A stretch of 64,000 nt of DNA from Timema cristinae (GCA_039000515.1 JBCFYV010011172.1:70257941-70321940); one strand, 5' to 3'; counted from the first letter of the stretch, positions 1-10,965 are shown. Translations and numbers: made by a program. Notes: generated by a model from the letters alone, not told the origin.

Positions 1-859
1 ACTTTACTGTCTGTCCCTCTGGTAAAAATATTGTGATGAACAACACCCTCAATGTAAAAAAAAAGTCAGCATGACTTTCACGTTCAACCTGATTGCCACA
101 TTTTTTTCAATCTTCGCGAATTTTTTCCAACCCATTGTCAAGATTGAGTTTTTGTCTCTGAATCATAGCCATATACCATGTCTCATCTCATTGATAATCT
201 CTCTTCATGAAATTTTCGTCCTCTTTTTTCACGATACAAAAGTTTCCGGGCAAATTGCAACTCGATTGTCTCTTTGATCTTAAGTTGGCAGCTGTGGGAC
301 GAACTTTGCAGCAACACATTGCATTTCCAATTTTTCTTTAGAAAGTCGTGACACAAATCCCATTGAAATTTTAAAGTCATCCGCGATTTCTTTAAAGTAA
401 ATTTGAGGATTTGAATTCACAGTTATCCAAACTTGGGCCACTTAACCCTCTTCATTTTAAGGTCAAAAGGTCACCCTAAATGTGGATCTTCCCCAGTTGA
501 TTGTCGACCATCTTTGAATCGCTTAAACCATTCATAAACCTTCATACAATCCAGGTACTGATCTCCATAAACTTGTTTCATCATTTCTTGAGTTTCCTTT
601 AATGTTTTCCTGAGTTTGATTCAAAATTTAATATTGATATGCTGCTTGTAACATTCAAATCACCTGCAAATTTTAAGACACCCACAGCAAGCTCCTAAAC
701 AAAACAATGCAGTGGGTTGACTAATCGGAATAGAATGATGAGGTCAAAAGCATGTTAATTGTTAAGCTTTATGCTATAAAGTGCCACTTATTGTACATCT
801 CTATGAAATCGCTTTGGCGCGCTATTTGAATAGTCTGGGCACTTTTTGAACAGCCCTCA
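1..859 (-). pseudogene. mariner-family transposase relic, truncated by window edge
   Basis: Conceptual translation of the minus strand from about 660 down to 1 gives a typical mariner transposase order. First comes a helix-turn-helix region ending in WFKRFKDGRQSTGEDPHLG (about 480-580). Next is a second DNA-binding segment (NSNPQIYFKEIADDFKIS, about 360-415). Then comes VPQLPT.DQRDNRV (about 255-300), the VYGYDSETKTQS segment that follows the first catalytic Asp in this family (about 140-180), and LPEGQTVK at the window edge. The frame is broken by several stops and shifts, so it is dead. About 200 bp upstream of the HTH the sequence GGGCTGTTCAAAAAGT reads inward from a TA at 860-861, which fits a mariner 5' inverted repeat. 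The 3' half and other TIR lie outside the window. Family assignment is firm; the exact 5' end is inferred. Confidence 0.85.
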
Positions 860-1050
860 TAAATGTGAATGAAGAGCCACAAGGATATATACCAGTAGCC
901 TACATTGACTTTTGTCATATATTTCGCTTTATCATTGTTAACATCTACTAACCGCCATTTGTAATCACAAACAACAGCAGAAGACTTTTCCAGCACTATT
1001 TGAACTATCCCTAAGTCTTCCTTGCAATTATTCCCAACAATTGCTTTGAC

Positions 1051-1300
1051 AGGGTGTCCAGCGACCTGGAAAACCTAAAAAACAGGGGGAAAAGTCAGGG
1101 AATTTAATTAAATTTCTGGAATTTTCACATAGTCACTAAAATAATAGGCCTCTGCTACTACTCATTCAAGAGCTAAGTTTACTTGGATGACAGCTCTAAA
1201 TGTTACTAGAAGTAATCCATAATATATCACTACGCCAACAGCTGACATCTATCACTTTGGATGACTGTAATGAAAATAGATGGTAATATATTAATCTGAT
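1051..1300 (+). repeat. dispersed repeat family C, fragment
   Basis: The segment starts AGGGTGTCCAGCGACCTGG and closely resembles the left end of the 10402-10965 element, including a following stretch on the theme of aaaagtcagggaattt. Only about 150-250 bp can be aligned by eye. I do not find the matching right terminus (GACACCCT) nearby. The flanking 860-1050 and 1300-1520 stretches are AT-rich with nothing recognisable. Confidence 0.55.
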
Positions 1301-1519
1301 AGCTAACCACAGTAATTTAGGCCAATATTATTTATATATTTATTTGAGGTTGGACACAAAGTTTATTTATAGTTTTATTCCCCTTAAAAAAAATATTAAC
1401 ACCACTTTCACAAAAACATAGCTTCAAAATGGCGACTGACGAATCTAAACCATATGATTGAACATAATGATAAACAAGTTTTTTACAATTTCTCTTGAAA
1501 TAATTTTATAATTTTCATG

Positions 1520-1745
1520 AGCTGGGAGGCCACAAAAAATGTTATGGTGGGCTTAGGACCCCTAGTCTAAGGCATAACTCTTGCAATAGACTAGACTGTC
1601 GGTGATGGGGAGATTGGGGTTCGATCCTGGCTGGATGCACTGAGGTTGGTTTTTAACTCTTCCCCCACACAAATTCAGATACACTCCTTCCAAATTCAAT
1701 CTTCTTCATCTTTAATAAATTGGAGTATGCATAGTATCCTTTGTT
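1520..1745 (+). repeat. SINE A copy 1 (tRNA-derived), decayed
   Basis: Diverged copy of the SINE family best seen at 50256-50513. It retains a Pol III B-box-like GGGGTTCGATCC near 1617-1628, the following GCACTGAGG..GGTTTTT block and the ACACTCCTTCCAAATTCAATC block. The diagnostic 3' tail is lost. Confidence 0.6.
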
Positions 1746-3000
1746 TTACTAATTTTACCAAATTACATATACTTTGAGGCAATTCTTATCATCTCTTAGT
1801 TGAGGCCATCTTTTTGGTGCTCACAATAAATAACAATCTATCTCAATGATTTACCAATAAGTTATGTGATTGTAGACTACAGCCCCTACATGTTCTTTCA
1901 AATGGCTCGAATCCCATTACATTCCCAGTGTCACTATTTTCATAATCTTCATTGTCATCTCTATTCACCAGAGCTATTACGCCAAGGTCAGTCAGTTCTT
2001 GCTGCTCTTCTTTTTCAATCAATTCCTGTATATAATCATTATCATTATTCACTTTTTCACAGCCAGGAATTTGTTTAACATTGTTAACATGTTATTACAT
2101 AATTTTTTTTACCATTTTGTGTGTCCTTTTGCTTCCGAAAGTTTGTGGTTCAATTTATTCCCATGACTCTCTGATACAATAAAAAACCAAGGTTTCCACT
2201 CCCCTGGAGAATTGGGAAAATGCAGGGTATTTTTGTGCCTGGAAAAAATCAGTAAAACACAAGTAATATTGCACAATCTAGTAAAAATATTCAAATATTT
2301 GATAATTTTGGAGAGTTAACTGAATGCTTAAAATTCGAAGGTATTTGTATAGATGAAAAAGTGATAATTGAAGCATATTCAAACATATCTTACTACCCCT
2401 AAGCAAGGGCTGTGAAACAGCAGAAAATGTAGCCTATTTCCTCATCAATCTTAACTCGTTTAATTAAACATAAGTGACTTAGCACTAGTCAGTTAATTAA
2501 AAAATAAAATTTTCGTACTCTTTTCTTTAATCTAATCTACTTTAAAAAATAATTTCTTCTAGAAAGTCTGGAAAACATAGGGAATATGTTAATTAAAAAA
2601 TATTGGTAACATTATTTTAGGTTCACTTTCCTTAGCTTAACTACCATACCATCTCCATCATATATCCTCGCAGTCTATACAATATAGGCTGACACAATGA
2701 GGTAACATCAGTGGGGGGGAGGCTCGCGTTTTTTCATATTCCTTGAAGTGTATTAAGAAAAAAAAGTGTAATAGTTTTTATCGCATTAGCATCAGGCATT
2801 AATAAACCCTTAACAACATAAGGTGCAGTACTTACAAAGATTTTTTTTTAACTTTGAAAACAATAGCTTCAGCTACACGTGTATATTAACTAAGTTTCAA
2901 TAAATCAAATAGATTACAAAATATTGAGATTCAAATTCACTATCATTATCAACTGGTTCAAGCCTGTGGCCAGATCAGTTTAGTAAATTACCTCATTTTT
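1746..3000. other. AT-rich spacer with family-C repeat scraps
   Basis: No gene recognised. Segments at about 2180-2350 and 2560-2610 share a 'tctggaaaa...agggaat' theme with family C and with 36.2-36.35 kb (for example tgcctggaaaaaatcag against tgtctggaaaaaattg). Open frames here are under 75 codons and show no motifs. Confidence 0.4.
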
Positions 3001-3049
3001 CCTCTTTCCTTATACAACACTTTCTCTTTTATTTGCTTCCATTGTTCTC

Positions 3050-3405
3050 TTCTCACTCACACACTTGCCGTTATCTGCACCTCCCATCTCTTCCTTGGTC
3101 TCCCTTGTGTTATTTTTCCTACTTACTTCATCTCCATAATTATCTTTGATATTTTTTTCCTTTTCCATTCTCATTAATGGCTATACCATTCTAGTCTTGC
3201 TTCTTCCATTATCTCATGTACGCCCTGTACCCCCACTTTATCCCAATTTCATTCCTAATCCTTTTTTTCCTCATTACAGCTAACATGCTCTTCACAAACT
3301 TTGTCCCCATGGCCTCCACTTTCCTAGTCTCTCTTACAGACAGTGTCCATGTTTCTGCTGCATATGTGACTATGGGTACAAAGTACGCTCTATATCAGGG
3401 ATCTG
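3050..3405 (-). pseudogene. LINE reverse-transcriptase C-terminal tail, decayed
   Basis: Minus-strand translation gives TYAAETWTLSVRETRKVEAMGTKF (written here only as the run TYAAETWTL and the KVEAMGTKF that follows), then a RIRNEIG segment. After one frameshift comes EIMEEARLEWYSH. This is the order typical of the extreme C-terminus of insect endonuclease/reverse-transcriptase LINE proteins (ETWTL, then R.RNE..R, then IEEARLRWYGH). No RT catalytic core is present, so this is a 5'-truncated 3' end, as target-primed insertions often are. Which LINE clade it belongs to is not clear; it is not the Jockey family of 14-33 kb. Confidence 0.6.
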
Positions 3406-4101
3406 CAAACTTGCAGGAGAGCTAAATGATAAAAACATAATTTTTTGGTGAGCCAAAGACTTATATTCATTAATTTATTAGAAAAAATCATGAACATACA
3501 TATTATACTGAGATGAATAAGTTTAAATAAATGCTGAATGCAAAACAATAATAAATACCTTAGTGGCTTAGTTTATTCTTAAGTTTGTTCAGAAGATTTT
3601 AATGATGGGGGTGAGAGATTAGTAAAACTCTGACTGAGTTTCCAGAATATTTTCATAACTGGGTTAAATTGTGAGGTGATGCTCAAGAGAAAAGATAGAT
3701 GCTCATCAGTAAACCGGTTTCTAAGCAAACTTTCATAGTTGAAAAGACTTTTTTGCATGAATATGAGGCTGCAAACGTTGCCATATATTTTTGGAAATGA
3801 TCTAATAAGTTTGGAAATGTTGATTTGGAATTATTTAATAAAATTCAGTTTTGTTATGTTTAATAAAGCCTGCTTCAAAACACAACACATTTAAATTATT
3901 TATCCTTCGGGCCTTACACTTCAAAGGCAGGTCTCTTACACACCGATAGAATTCCCTCTGCTGCCCTCTTCTCATTAAATCCTAGAGAGAATCAAACTCA
4001 TAAGTTAAAAAATAACCCTAATTTTTATATTTAATCCCTTCCTGATGTCCACAAATTGTATTTGCTTAAATAAATGCAATATAAAAAGCTATATAATATA
4101 T
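3406..4101. other. AT-rich spacer, nothing recognised
   Basis: Contains only short open frames and A/T runs. No splice-bounded coding segment or repeat terminus could be supported. Confidence 0.5.
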
Positions 4102-4924
4102 TGTAACGTGGGGCACACAGGACCTGGGAGGGTCACAGGCCGTTCACACGCGAAAGTGTGAACCAAGAGTTCTTTTAGAGATATTGGGGTAGGTTGCCGA
4201 CCAAACACGAATAAAAATGCCCACGGAATATTCAAGGTTATGATTATTAAAATTACCACACATACACACACTGATTAACTATATATCTAAATTAATTATA
4301 ACTAAACAAGTAATTAATTAGAATAAAAAAATAACCTTAAACAAGTCTGTAACTTAAATTAATGAATAGAGCACAGAGATATAAGTAAATTAAATAAATA
4401 AATTAACAACTCTAAAACATCTAATAATTATTCAAATATTTAAATACAGTCACAAACATGTTCATTAACACAGTAACAATAAATGTCTACATCACCCGTG
4501 TACTTAGTCCAACACTTGTCCCGCACACGATACACTGCGATGACCCGCGATACACAAACACCGGTCCACACACTGGACACGCAGGTCCACACGCCGGTCC
4601 ACTCCCAGTCTCACTGGTTGAGAGCCAAGAACTGAACTGAACCTCTCTGCTATCGCTGAGCTTGTTTATATAGGGGTGTGACAGCTAAGGGTCTGGAATC
4701 CTCCATTTTTAAAGTTAAGAGTCCAGAATAAAAAGAATCCCGACCCTTCCAGACGCGTCTCCGTTCTCCCCCCGCACCTCCTTGGCCCCTCCAATCCCCC
4801 AAGTCAAGTGAGAAGGTCACTACCTACCTGCTAGACAAGGAGGGAGACAGAGAGAACAAGGAGCGCAGCCAGGGTAAACAATGAGAGCACGCTGGTCCCA
4901 CTGTTAAGCACTAATCTTGTTACA
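4102..4924 (+). mobile_element. probable solo LTR with 4-bp target duplication
   Basis: The 823-bp segment begins TGTAAC and ends GTTACA, an inverted TG..CA terminus. It is flanked on both sides by ATAT (4098-4101 and 4925-4928). A 4-bp duplication is usual for Ty3/Gypsy LTR elements. Inside are a TATA-like TTTATATAGG near 4669 and AATAAA-like signals downstream (near 4728), consistent with a plus-strand U3-R-U5 order. The interior is richer in GC than its surroundings. There is no coding capacity. A TIR DNA element with a 4-bp duplication is the alternative. Confidence 0.6.
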
Positions 4925-5084
4925 ATATTTAGCTATACATCATACAAATTTTGTTTTTACCATATAGCTACAAATATTTTCATTAGGATGATAAGACGGA
5001 AGAGAGTCGCTAACACTTGAGCATCATGCATAGTTATTATAAAATTGATGTGATACCATAATGATAATAGTTAGTGTAACTGTA

Positions 5085-5626
5085 TAGTAACTCGCACATA
5101 GTTAACACTAGTCGTGGGTGACCTGGCGGTCTAGGGGTAAGGTGTCAGACTTCTGTGCTGGCGGCCGGGGTTCAATCCTCGGTCCCGGCACAGATTTATC
5201 TGATTGCTAAACCCTTCCTTCACCTCTGACAAGACATCTTGTGAATGTGGGGAATGCCAGGCCTCCACCGTGGTTCGGATTCCACGTTAAACTGTAGGTC
5301 CTTCATTTCATCTCACAATCACCCTATCATTACACATTAGCGTAAGTGCGTATAACCCGAACGGGTAGTAAGACGCGGTGCTAATAATAATAATAATAAT
5401 AACACTAGTCGTGTTGAGCTAGATTGCCAAGGACGGGGAGATCGAGGTTTGAGTCTCTGTCGGGTGAATTGGGGGTGGTTTCTCCTAAATGGTTATCCAC
5501 TATCCCTCCATGCAAATGTGGGGTCACTTCTTTTAAATTCAACCTTCCCAATTCCTAACCCATTAGTGTAATTAGTACTGAAGTGTATAACCCGAACGGG
5601 TAGTAATACGCAGTACTAAATAAAAA
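5085..5626 (+). repeat. SINE A copy 2, split by SINE B
   Basis: The two halves (about 5085-5116 and 5401-5626) join at AACACTAGTCGTG to give a continuous SINE A, aligning with the copy at 50843-51098. It has the B-box-like GAGGTTTGAGTCTC, the body block and the 3' tail ATAACCCGAACGGGTAGTAA ending in an A-rich run. SINE B sits in the tRNA-like head. Confidence 0.75.
5117..5400 (+). repeat. SINE B, tRNA-derived, with perfect target duplication
   Basis: The head resembles a tRNA: GGCGGTCTAGGGGTAAGG as A-box region and GGGGTTCAATCCTCGG as B box. Then come an unrelated body and the same 3' tail as SINE A (ATAACCCGAACGGGTAGTAA, then GACGCGGTGC), ending in (AAT)n. It is flanked by perfect copies of AACACTAGTCGTG at 5104-5116 and 5401-5413, the signature of target-primed reverse transcription. 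It is inserted inside an older SINE A, so it moved later. Confidence 0.85.
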
Positions 5627-5739
5627 AAACTATAGTATAATATATGAAATATTCCCGACTTAATGTAATCACTGTTATGTTCCCTAGTTGATATGACTGT
5701 ATAGAATAATCAATGGGACATTCTGTGTGTGTTGTATAG

Positions 5740-5906
5740 CCACGAAGAGACCGACCATTGTACGTAGCAGTCTGGATATTGGAACAAGCTCAACAGTGGT
5801 GGAGTTTCTGACAGATCTTGGTTGCAGAATGGACTTTGAGTATGCAGCGCGGGGCTACATGTTCAGGAAGGGCCGCATGAAGATCACTGTAGCCAAAATA
5901 TTTAAA
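5740..5906 (+). CDS. MED18: Mediator subunit 18, internal coding exon
   Basis: Coding exon of Mediator complex subunit 18, a head-module protein of the RNA polymerase II co-activator. It follows an AG acceptor at 5738-5739 and ends before GTAAAT at 5907. The first two bases complete a codon from an upstream exon and the end is in phase 0. The roughly 55 encoded residues include DLGCRMDFEYAARGYMFRKG and MKITVAKIFK. These match the conserved MED18 stretch with the MGFRMD..F.AKGH.FRKG..KI.V.KIF pattern. The frame is intact and joins in phase to the exon at 7818. No N-terminal MED18 exon (about 90 residues) can be found between 1 and 5739 on this strand, so the 5' exons probably lie before the window. 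Confidence 0.92.
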
Positions 5907-6324
5907 GTAAATTTTACCTTAATTTTTTTTTTCCAATTTTACTCTTATCTTTTAAACTCTCAATAATCCAAGAGTTGTAGCTATTCAAATATTTTGCTTT
6001 GTTTAAGGTTATATTTTAATGATATGAGTAATCAAGTTTCAAATATTTTGATAAGTAGTTTTAGGGCTAGGAATAAACTGTGTTTTTTCCAGCCATGCTC
6101 TATCAATTTCTTCTTTGTTAGATAAACCGAAGATGTATTCGACTAGAAGGTCCTGTTAAGAATTATAATATCATAACTTTTATATTAACTTCATATGTAA
6201 AAGGAATTGCTATGTTTGTGAATCTATGGCTAATTAATTGTTTCCTATAATTTGATTGTTTATCAATTTGGTAACAGTCCTGTTTATTTTTATCCTTTCA
6301 ACTTAAATCTATGAAAAAAAAGAC

Positions 6325-6610
6325 TAATACCTACTGGCCTCTTGGTCTGGTGGTCTGTGCACCTGGTTACTGATCTAGAAGCCCTTATTTAGTTCCCAGT
6401 GATACCCCAAGGTATTTTTCCCGAATGGGGAACTTTTTCTATTGTCACCATGGTCTGATTAATTAGTCTTAAGTTAAGTTTAAGATTGCCACTGGCTAAA
6501 CACTTTCATAATCATCATAGTCATTTCATTGCGGGTGTGGGGTAGACAACCTCCAAGGTATACCCTGGGCAACGTTCTGTTCCCGCAGAGGAGCTAAAAG
6601 TCTAATACAA
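6325..6610 (+). repeat. tRNA-derived SINE (family D), decayed
   Basis: The head CTTGGTCTGGTGGTCTGTGC followed by ACTGATCTAGAAG and TTAGTTCCCAGTGATACC resembles a mutated tRNA gene with A-box and B-box positions. The body follows to about 6610. It lies in the MED18 intron. A related head on the minus strand is at about 42545-42885. Confidence 0.5.
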
Positions 6611-7214
6611 GGCGACCAAATTGGATACTTAATCTCTTATGTTAAAATACATCATATGCTTAAAAAATAAAGTGAAAAATAAGATTAATACTAAACAAAG
6701 TTATATGGGCTTCACACCCCAATTCTCCCTATCAGATCTAAAAAAAAAAGTGTTGTGACAAGTTTCTCATGTCACCATCTTTCTGAAGTTTATCTCTTGC
6801 AGCAAGGGGATGGGGTTTCTCAAGAGAAATTGTTCCTTGAAACTGTCCACGGTATTCACTTTTGTATATGCTAGAGCACAAAAAGCTCCATTACTCGGGG
6901 AGTTTTCACTCCGCATGATTCTAATACTCCCCTTCAATACTTCTAAACTAAAAATGAACAAAACAAATAAGCCTATAGCCTCCAGGTTAAAAGAAAAACA
7001 AATACAAAAAATAATAAATGTAAACTTAACTAAAGGCTAAACAATTGCTTTATAAGTATAGAAAAGTACTGATTCAAAAGGTTAATAGCCTGAAAGTAAA
7101 GTTACATAACATAAATTTGGTAAATATGCTGCTTACAGCTTTGATAACCATTTGAAGAACTTAAAATTAAAAACTAGCTCCACACTTTATCATAATTTAA
7201 CGTTTAAGTTGTGT

Positions 7215-7460
7215 TAAAACCCACTTTGGTGGCCGCATAGTCTTAACACGCTACTCCCATCTTAGACTAGACTACCGAAGACAGGGAGATCGGAGTTAGA
7301 TCCTGGTCAGGTGCACTGAGGATGGTTTTTCCTAAATGGTTTGCCACTCTCCTTCCACACAAATATGGGTGCACTTCCTCTCAATTAAACCTTTCTAATC
7401 CCTAGACCATTAATGCAATTAATTAGTGCATAGATGTGTAAACCGCCCATACTGACAATG
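7215..7460 (+). repeat. SINE A copy 3
   Basis: It keeps the GGTGGCCGCATAGTC head, the CAGGGAGATCGGAGTTAGATCC B-box region and the CACACAAATATGGGTGCACTTCC body. The 3' tail is decayed. It lies in the MED18 intron. Confidence 0.7.
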
Positions 7461-7817
7461 AACATATATTATTAACTGATAAACTTGGGCTATGGGGGGT
7501 GATTGACTCATTCAAAAATCCTTTTCTTTAAGAATTGATGGCACTTGCAAGCCTTTTACACAAACCCTAAGATTAAATTGACAAAATAAACATTGACATA
7601 TAAATGGTCAAGAATTATTGTTCATGTCAGTGTTGCTTGAGTTTAGTGTGGTTCAAGGCTTCGTGAAACTGTTTGATTTCCAATCTTAGTTTTAAAATGA
7701 ATATTGAAGGAAGATAATAAAAAGCAAATCTTGTGATATCTCTGTGTAAAGTTTTGACAAGATCTGATTTTCTAGTGAAACAGAAAAAGTCAGTAAAATG
7801 TATGGAATGTGTTATAG

Positions 7818-8003
7818 ATGCTTCATAATAAACCGACTGATCCAGTGGAAACTATTTCTCAGTCCTACCTTGTGGAACTGAGTGTGTTGGCTCCTTGTGG
7901 GCAGGATGCCATAGCTGAGGACATGCGCAGCTTTTCAGAACAACTAAGACCACTTGTTCAACTCGAGAAGGTGGACTTCAACAGATTGCATCACTTGACT
8001 TAG
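7818..8003 (+). CDS. MED18: Mediator subunit 18, last coding exon
   Basis: The final coding exon opens in phase 0 after the acceptor TTATAG (AG at 7816-7817) and ends with TAG at 8001-8003, encoding 61 residues. It holds the strongest MED18 signature in the window: QSYLVELSVLAPCGQDAIAE, then DMRSFSEQLRPLVQLEKVD. In known animal MED18 the same SYLVELSV.AP.GQ...DM..F.EQL.PLV.LEK.D order forms the C-terminus. Together the two exons encode about 116 of the roughly 210 residues expected. The frame is open and conservation is high, so the gene looks functional, although its start is out of view. An AATAAA at about 8269 could serve as poly(A) signal. Confidence 0.95.
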   Translation: MLHNKPTDPVETISQSYLVELSVLAPCGQDAIAEDMRSFSEQLRPLVQLEKVDFNRLHHLT

Positions 8004-8290
8004 TTTAGGTAGGTAAAAAAAAAAAATCAACTAACCAGCATTTAGGATTAACTTTTTTTACTTGTAGTGACAGGAGTCTGATTCTCATGATCCTTTATTC
8101 ACCACTTCCATATCTTAAATGACTGTACAAATATGTCTGGTCCTTATGAGGATTCAATCCTAACTTGTACTTCCAGGTAACCCAAAATTTTACTCAACTG
8201 ATCTCAGTGGCTAAACCCATCTCTAGTCTATCAAGACCATCTCAAACCACATAATAAGGGAAAAAAACAATAAAAACACTTGTTTCTGAG
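8004..8290 (+). other. MED18: likely MED18 3' UTR
   Basis: Non-coding AT-rich sequence after the stop codon, with an AATAAA hexamer at about 8269-8274. A second AATAAA lies near 8492. Extent is inferred only from these hexamers. Confidence 0.4.
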
Positions 8291-8534
8291 TTTGAGTTAT
8301 TCCCCTCTCCTAATAATAATTGTTTCTACCATGACTTGGTACATCCTCGTCCTGTAAGCACCCTCTTGGATCAAAATTTTCCCCACACACTTCCCTAACG
8401 AATTACTATACTAATGATGGATCACTTTCCTCAATTAGGAGCTCCTTAAGGGTTATAGTTTTCTAGGTGCCTACTTTTGTCCATATTTTCAATAATAAAG
8501 TTTTACGGAATGATGATTTAGAATTACCTGTTTC

Positions 8535-8775
8535 AATGGCTGCATGGTCATAAGGTGTCACTCTAGCAATAAATTAGACTGCTGATGACAGGGAGGTTGG
8601 GGCTCGAATTTTGGTTGAGTGTAATAAGGGTGATTTTCCCCAAATGGTTTTCTACTCTTCCTCCACACAAATGTGGGTGTACTTTCTCTAAAATTCAACC
8701 TTCCTTATCCCTAACACATTAGTGTTATTAATGCATATACATATAACCTTAACAGGTAGTAAGACTGCTAAAATA
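8535..8775 (+). repeat. SINE A copy 4
   Basis: It has the GGGGCTCGAATT B-box-like element, the CCACACAAATGTGGGTGTAC body and the tail ATAACCTTAACAGGTAGTAAG, a mutated form of the family tail. Confidence 0.75.
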
Positions 8776-9310
8776 AGAATATTTTTTTCTTGTTAGACAA
8801 AAATATACATAAATGTTAGCAAACTGATTTTAAATTAATTCTAGGTAGATTTATTCAAATATCAGGCCTCAAAATTTTGAATATATTTTACCTGATTAAA
8901 CCCCATCTAATCCAATAAAGGATTGTATTTCATTCACATAATGTGTATTCACTGATTCTATGCGTTTTTGTAGTCAACAGCAAATTTCATCTCGTTTCAT
9001 CTTCATCTGCTGATGTAACTGTTTTATTGCCCGATATGAAGCATTCTCACTATTGATATTTCATCTTTCTTTGTAAAATATGGCATAATTCATTTATCTG
9101 TACATTGACTTTACAAACCATGCAAAGTATAATCTATTTTCTTTGTAATTGTTAGACAACATCTTAGGTTGTACCTATCTTTATATGTTATTGGTAGTAT
9201 ATTAAGCTGAGAAAAATTACTTCGTATCTATTTAGCTCATATAGTGTGAAAGATTGAAGGAGAGATACTGCACCAATATTTTGAATATTTTATATTTTTT
9301 GAATGTTATT

Positions 9311-9330
9311 TTGTGTGTGTGTGTGTGTGA
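9311..9330. repeat. (TG)n microsatellite
   Basis: A run of alternating TG of roughly 18-20 bp. The preceding 8776-9310 is AT-rich with nothing recognisable. Confidence 0.9.
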
Positions 9331-9530
9331 TTGTTAGGGTTTGGTCGGACTGAGAAGCATGTGAGCACAGGACTACATGGGCAAAGCGAGTGCGTGATTA
9401 GCAGATTGCTCTCGATAGTTGTTGACGCGAGGCAAAGTTTCGAATCTTGGCACAGGAACTGGGTTGGTTTTAGACAAGTGATTTATTGTTGTGGTTTTCC
9501 CATCCTCTCCCTGCGCTAATGGTGATTCTT
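9331..9530 (+). repeat. possible SINE, tRNA-like head
   Basis: AGTTTCGAATCTTGGCACAG resembles a B-box region. The following GAACTGGGTTGG and GGTTTTCCCATCCTCTCCCT resemble the SINE A body in order. There is no family tail. Tentative. Confidence 0.35.
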
Positions 9531-10401
9531 ATTTTTAAAGGCCTACTTTGATTATAGTATTGGAAGTATTTTAACATATCGGTTTTACATATATATTTTA
9601 TGGTCTTATCAATTAAATTAGGCCGTTAGTAGCATGTTCGATAAACCTATCGATAACTATAAAAAAAGTCAAATATCATGTCAAATTGATGTTTTCCTAA
9701 CACTCAATGAACCAACATACAATAATATTGCCCAGTGCCTGTAAACTAGACTGTTCTAGCCTGAGTGTGCGCATGTTTGAAAAATAGAATCAGTTCTATT
9801 ATTCAAGCATATTGTTCTGGTCTCCCACTCATGCACTCCAGTTTGGCCACCTTTCATTACAACCCTTGTTTTATTTTTTATTCGTTTGCGCACTCGCTCA
9901 GTCTGGCCGAACCCATAGCGTTCAAAGTTTAATTCTCACCAGCCTCTGCTAGTGTAAGAATGGTCATATTTTTACAAAATCAAATACCTTTAGCTGTAAC
10001 TTTACTTAAATTTATTTCAATTTAGAATATTAATTTAAATTTAAACTATTATTTTTAGGCTTGAGCTGTCAACACCTTACTGCTATGTATTGTGAAGATT
10101 GTCAAATCCCACCAAACAATCGGACCAATCAAAAGCAAGATTTCCACTTATTGGTTTGAGTGGGGTGACCGACTAAGAACATCAAGTTTATAACTAGACC
10201 TCAAATTCAATTTGAAACAACTAGATTCATCCCAAATGATAGCTGTTGCAACAACTTTGAAAACATTGAAAACAATTTCATTGACACAACTCAATCCACA
10301 AAAAATATGTGTGTTTGTGTGCCCCTGCCCTTGGTCCACTAAAATATTGCCAGGATGGCTTTTGGAAAAATGGGAGGGTAGAAAGACGCAAATTGGGTTC
10401 A
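9531..10401. other. spacer, nothing recognised
   Basis: Two opposing open frames at 10148-10478 (up to 100 codons) have no recognisable motif or splice context and read like chance frames. No repeat boundary found apart from the family-C start at 10402. Confidence 0.4.
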
Positions 10402-10965
10402 AGGTGTCCAGTGACCTAGAAAACAGGGTTAAGTCATGGAATTTGATCAAATTTTTGAAATCTTCACATATTCACTAAACTAATATGCAACTTTCATTTA
10501 CAATACAGTAGTCAAAATAACATTTTGCTTGCTGTTGATACACACCACTAATAGCTTTTAACACAGTTGTGCCTAATGAGCATATTAATCTAAATGCTCA
10601 AAGTCTACATGTTAATTATGGTACCGCCTTTCTACCCCTCTACCACAGATCTTTAGCCAAAGTTGAGTCACAGTTATTTGATTACGTTATAAGAAGAAGA
10701 AACTGTACTGGTGTAAAAGGTCAACTTTCAATATGATCTAACTGAAATCTAACTTAGATCCCATCCAATAGCCCATTGCTTTGATCCTTTCATAGAGTGA
10801 GACAATATCAGAATGTATATAGATTTAATTAAAAATATTATTACATAAAGTTGTGATCTTAATAAAATAATGTTTGTAATATTATATTATCTGAAAAAGT
10901 TTAAATTGGCTATGGGAAACCTGAAAAAGCAGAGAATTATTAAATATAGTCTAGCCAGACACCCT
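10402..10965. mobile_element. family C MITE-like element
   Basis: A 564-bp non-coding element with inverted ends AGGTGTCCAGTGACC at the left and GCCAGACACCCT at the right (its complement AGGGTGTCTGGC). Subterminal 'acctagaaaac..' and 'gaaacctgaaaaagcagagaatt' stretches are also inverted relatives. A left-end relative is at 1051. No convincing target duplication, so the superfamily is left open. Confidence 0.55.

Larger units (their letters stand above)
5907..7817 (+). other. MED18: MED18 intron (1911 bp) with SINE insertions
   Basis: Phase-0 intron with donor AAA|GTAAAT and acceptor TTATAG|ATG. It contains a decayed tRNA-like SINE (about 6325-6610) and SINE A copy 3 (about 7215-7460). The rest is AT-rich. 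Splicing is inferred from sequence and MED18 continuity, not from transcript data. Confidence 0.85.

Noticed and set aside
769..996. 75-codon minus-strand open frame
   Set aside because: It spans the probable mariner terminus and flanking DNA and has no motif.
10148..10478. Opposed open frames of about 100 and 88 codons
   Set aside because: They overlap each other and the left end of a family-C repeat; no family motif or splice context.
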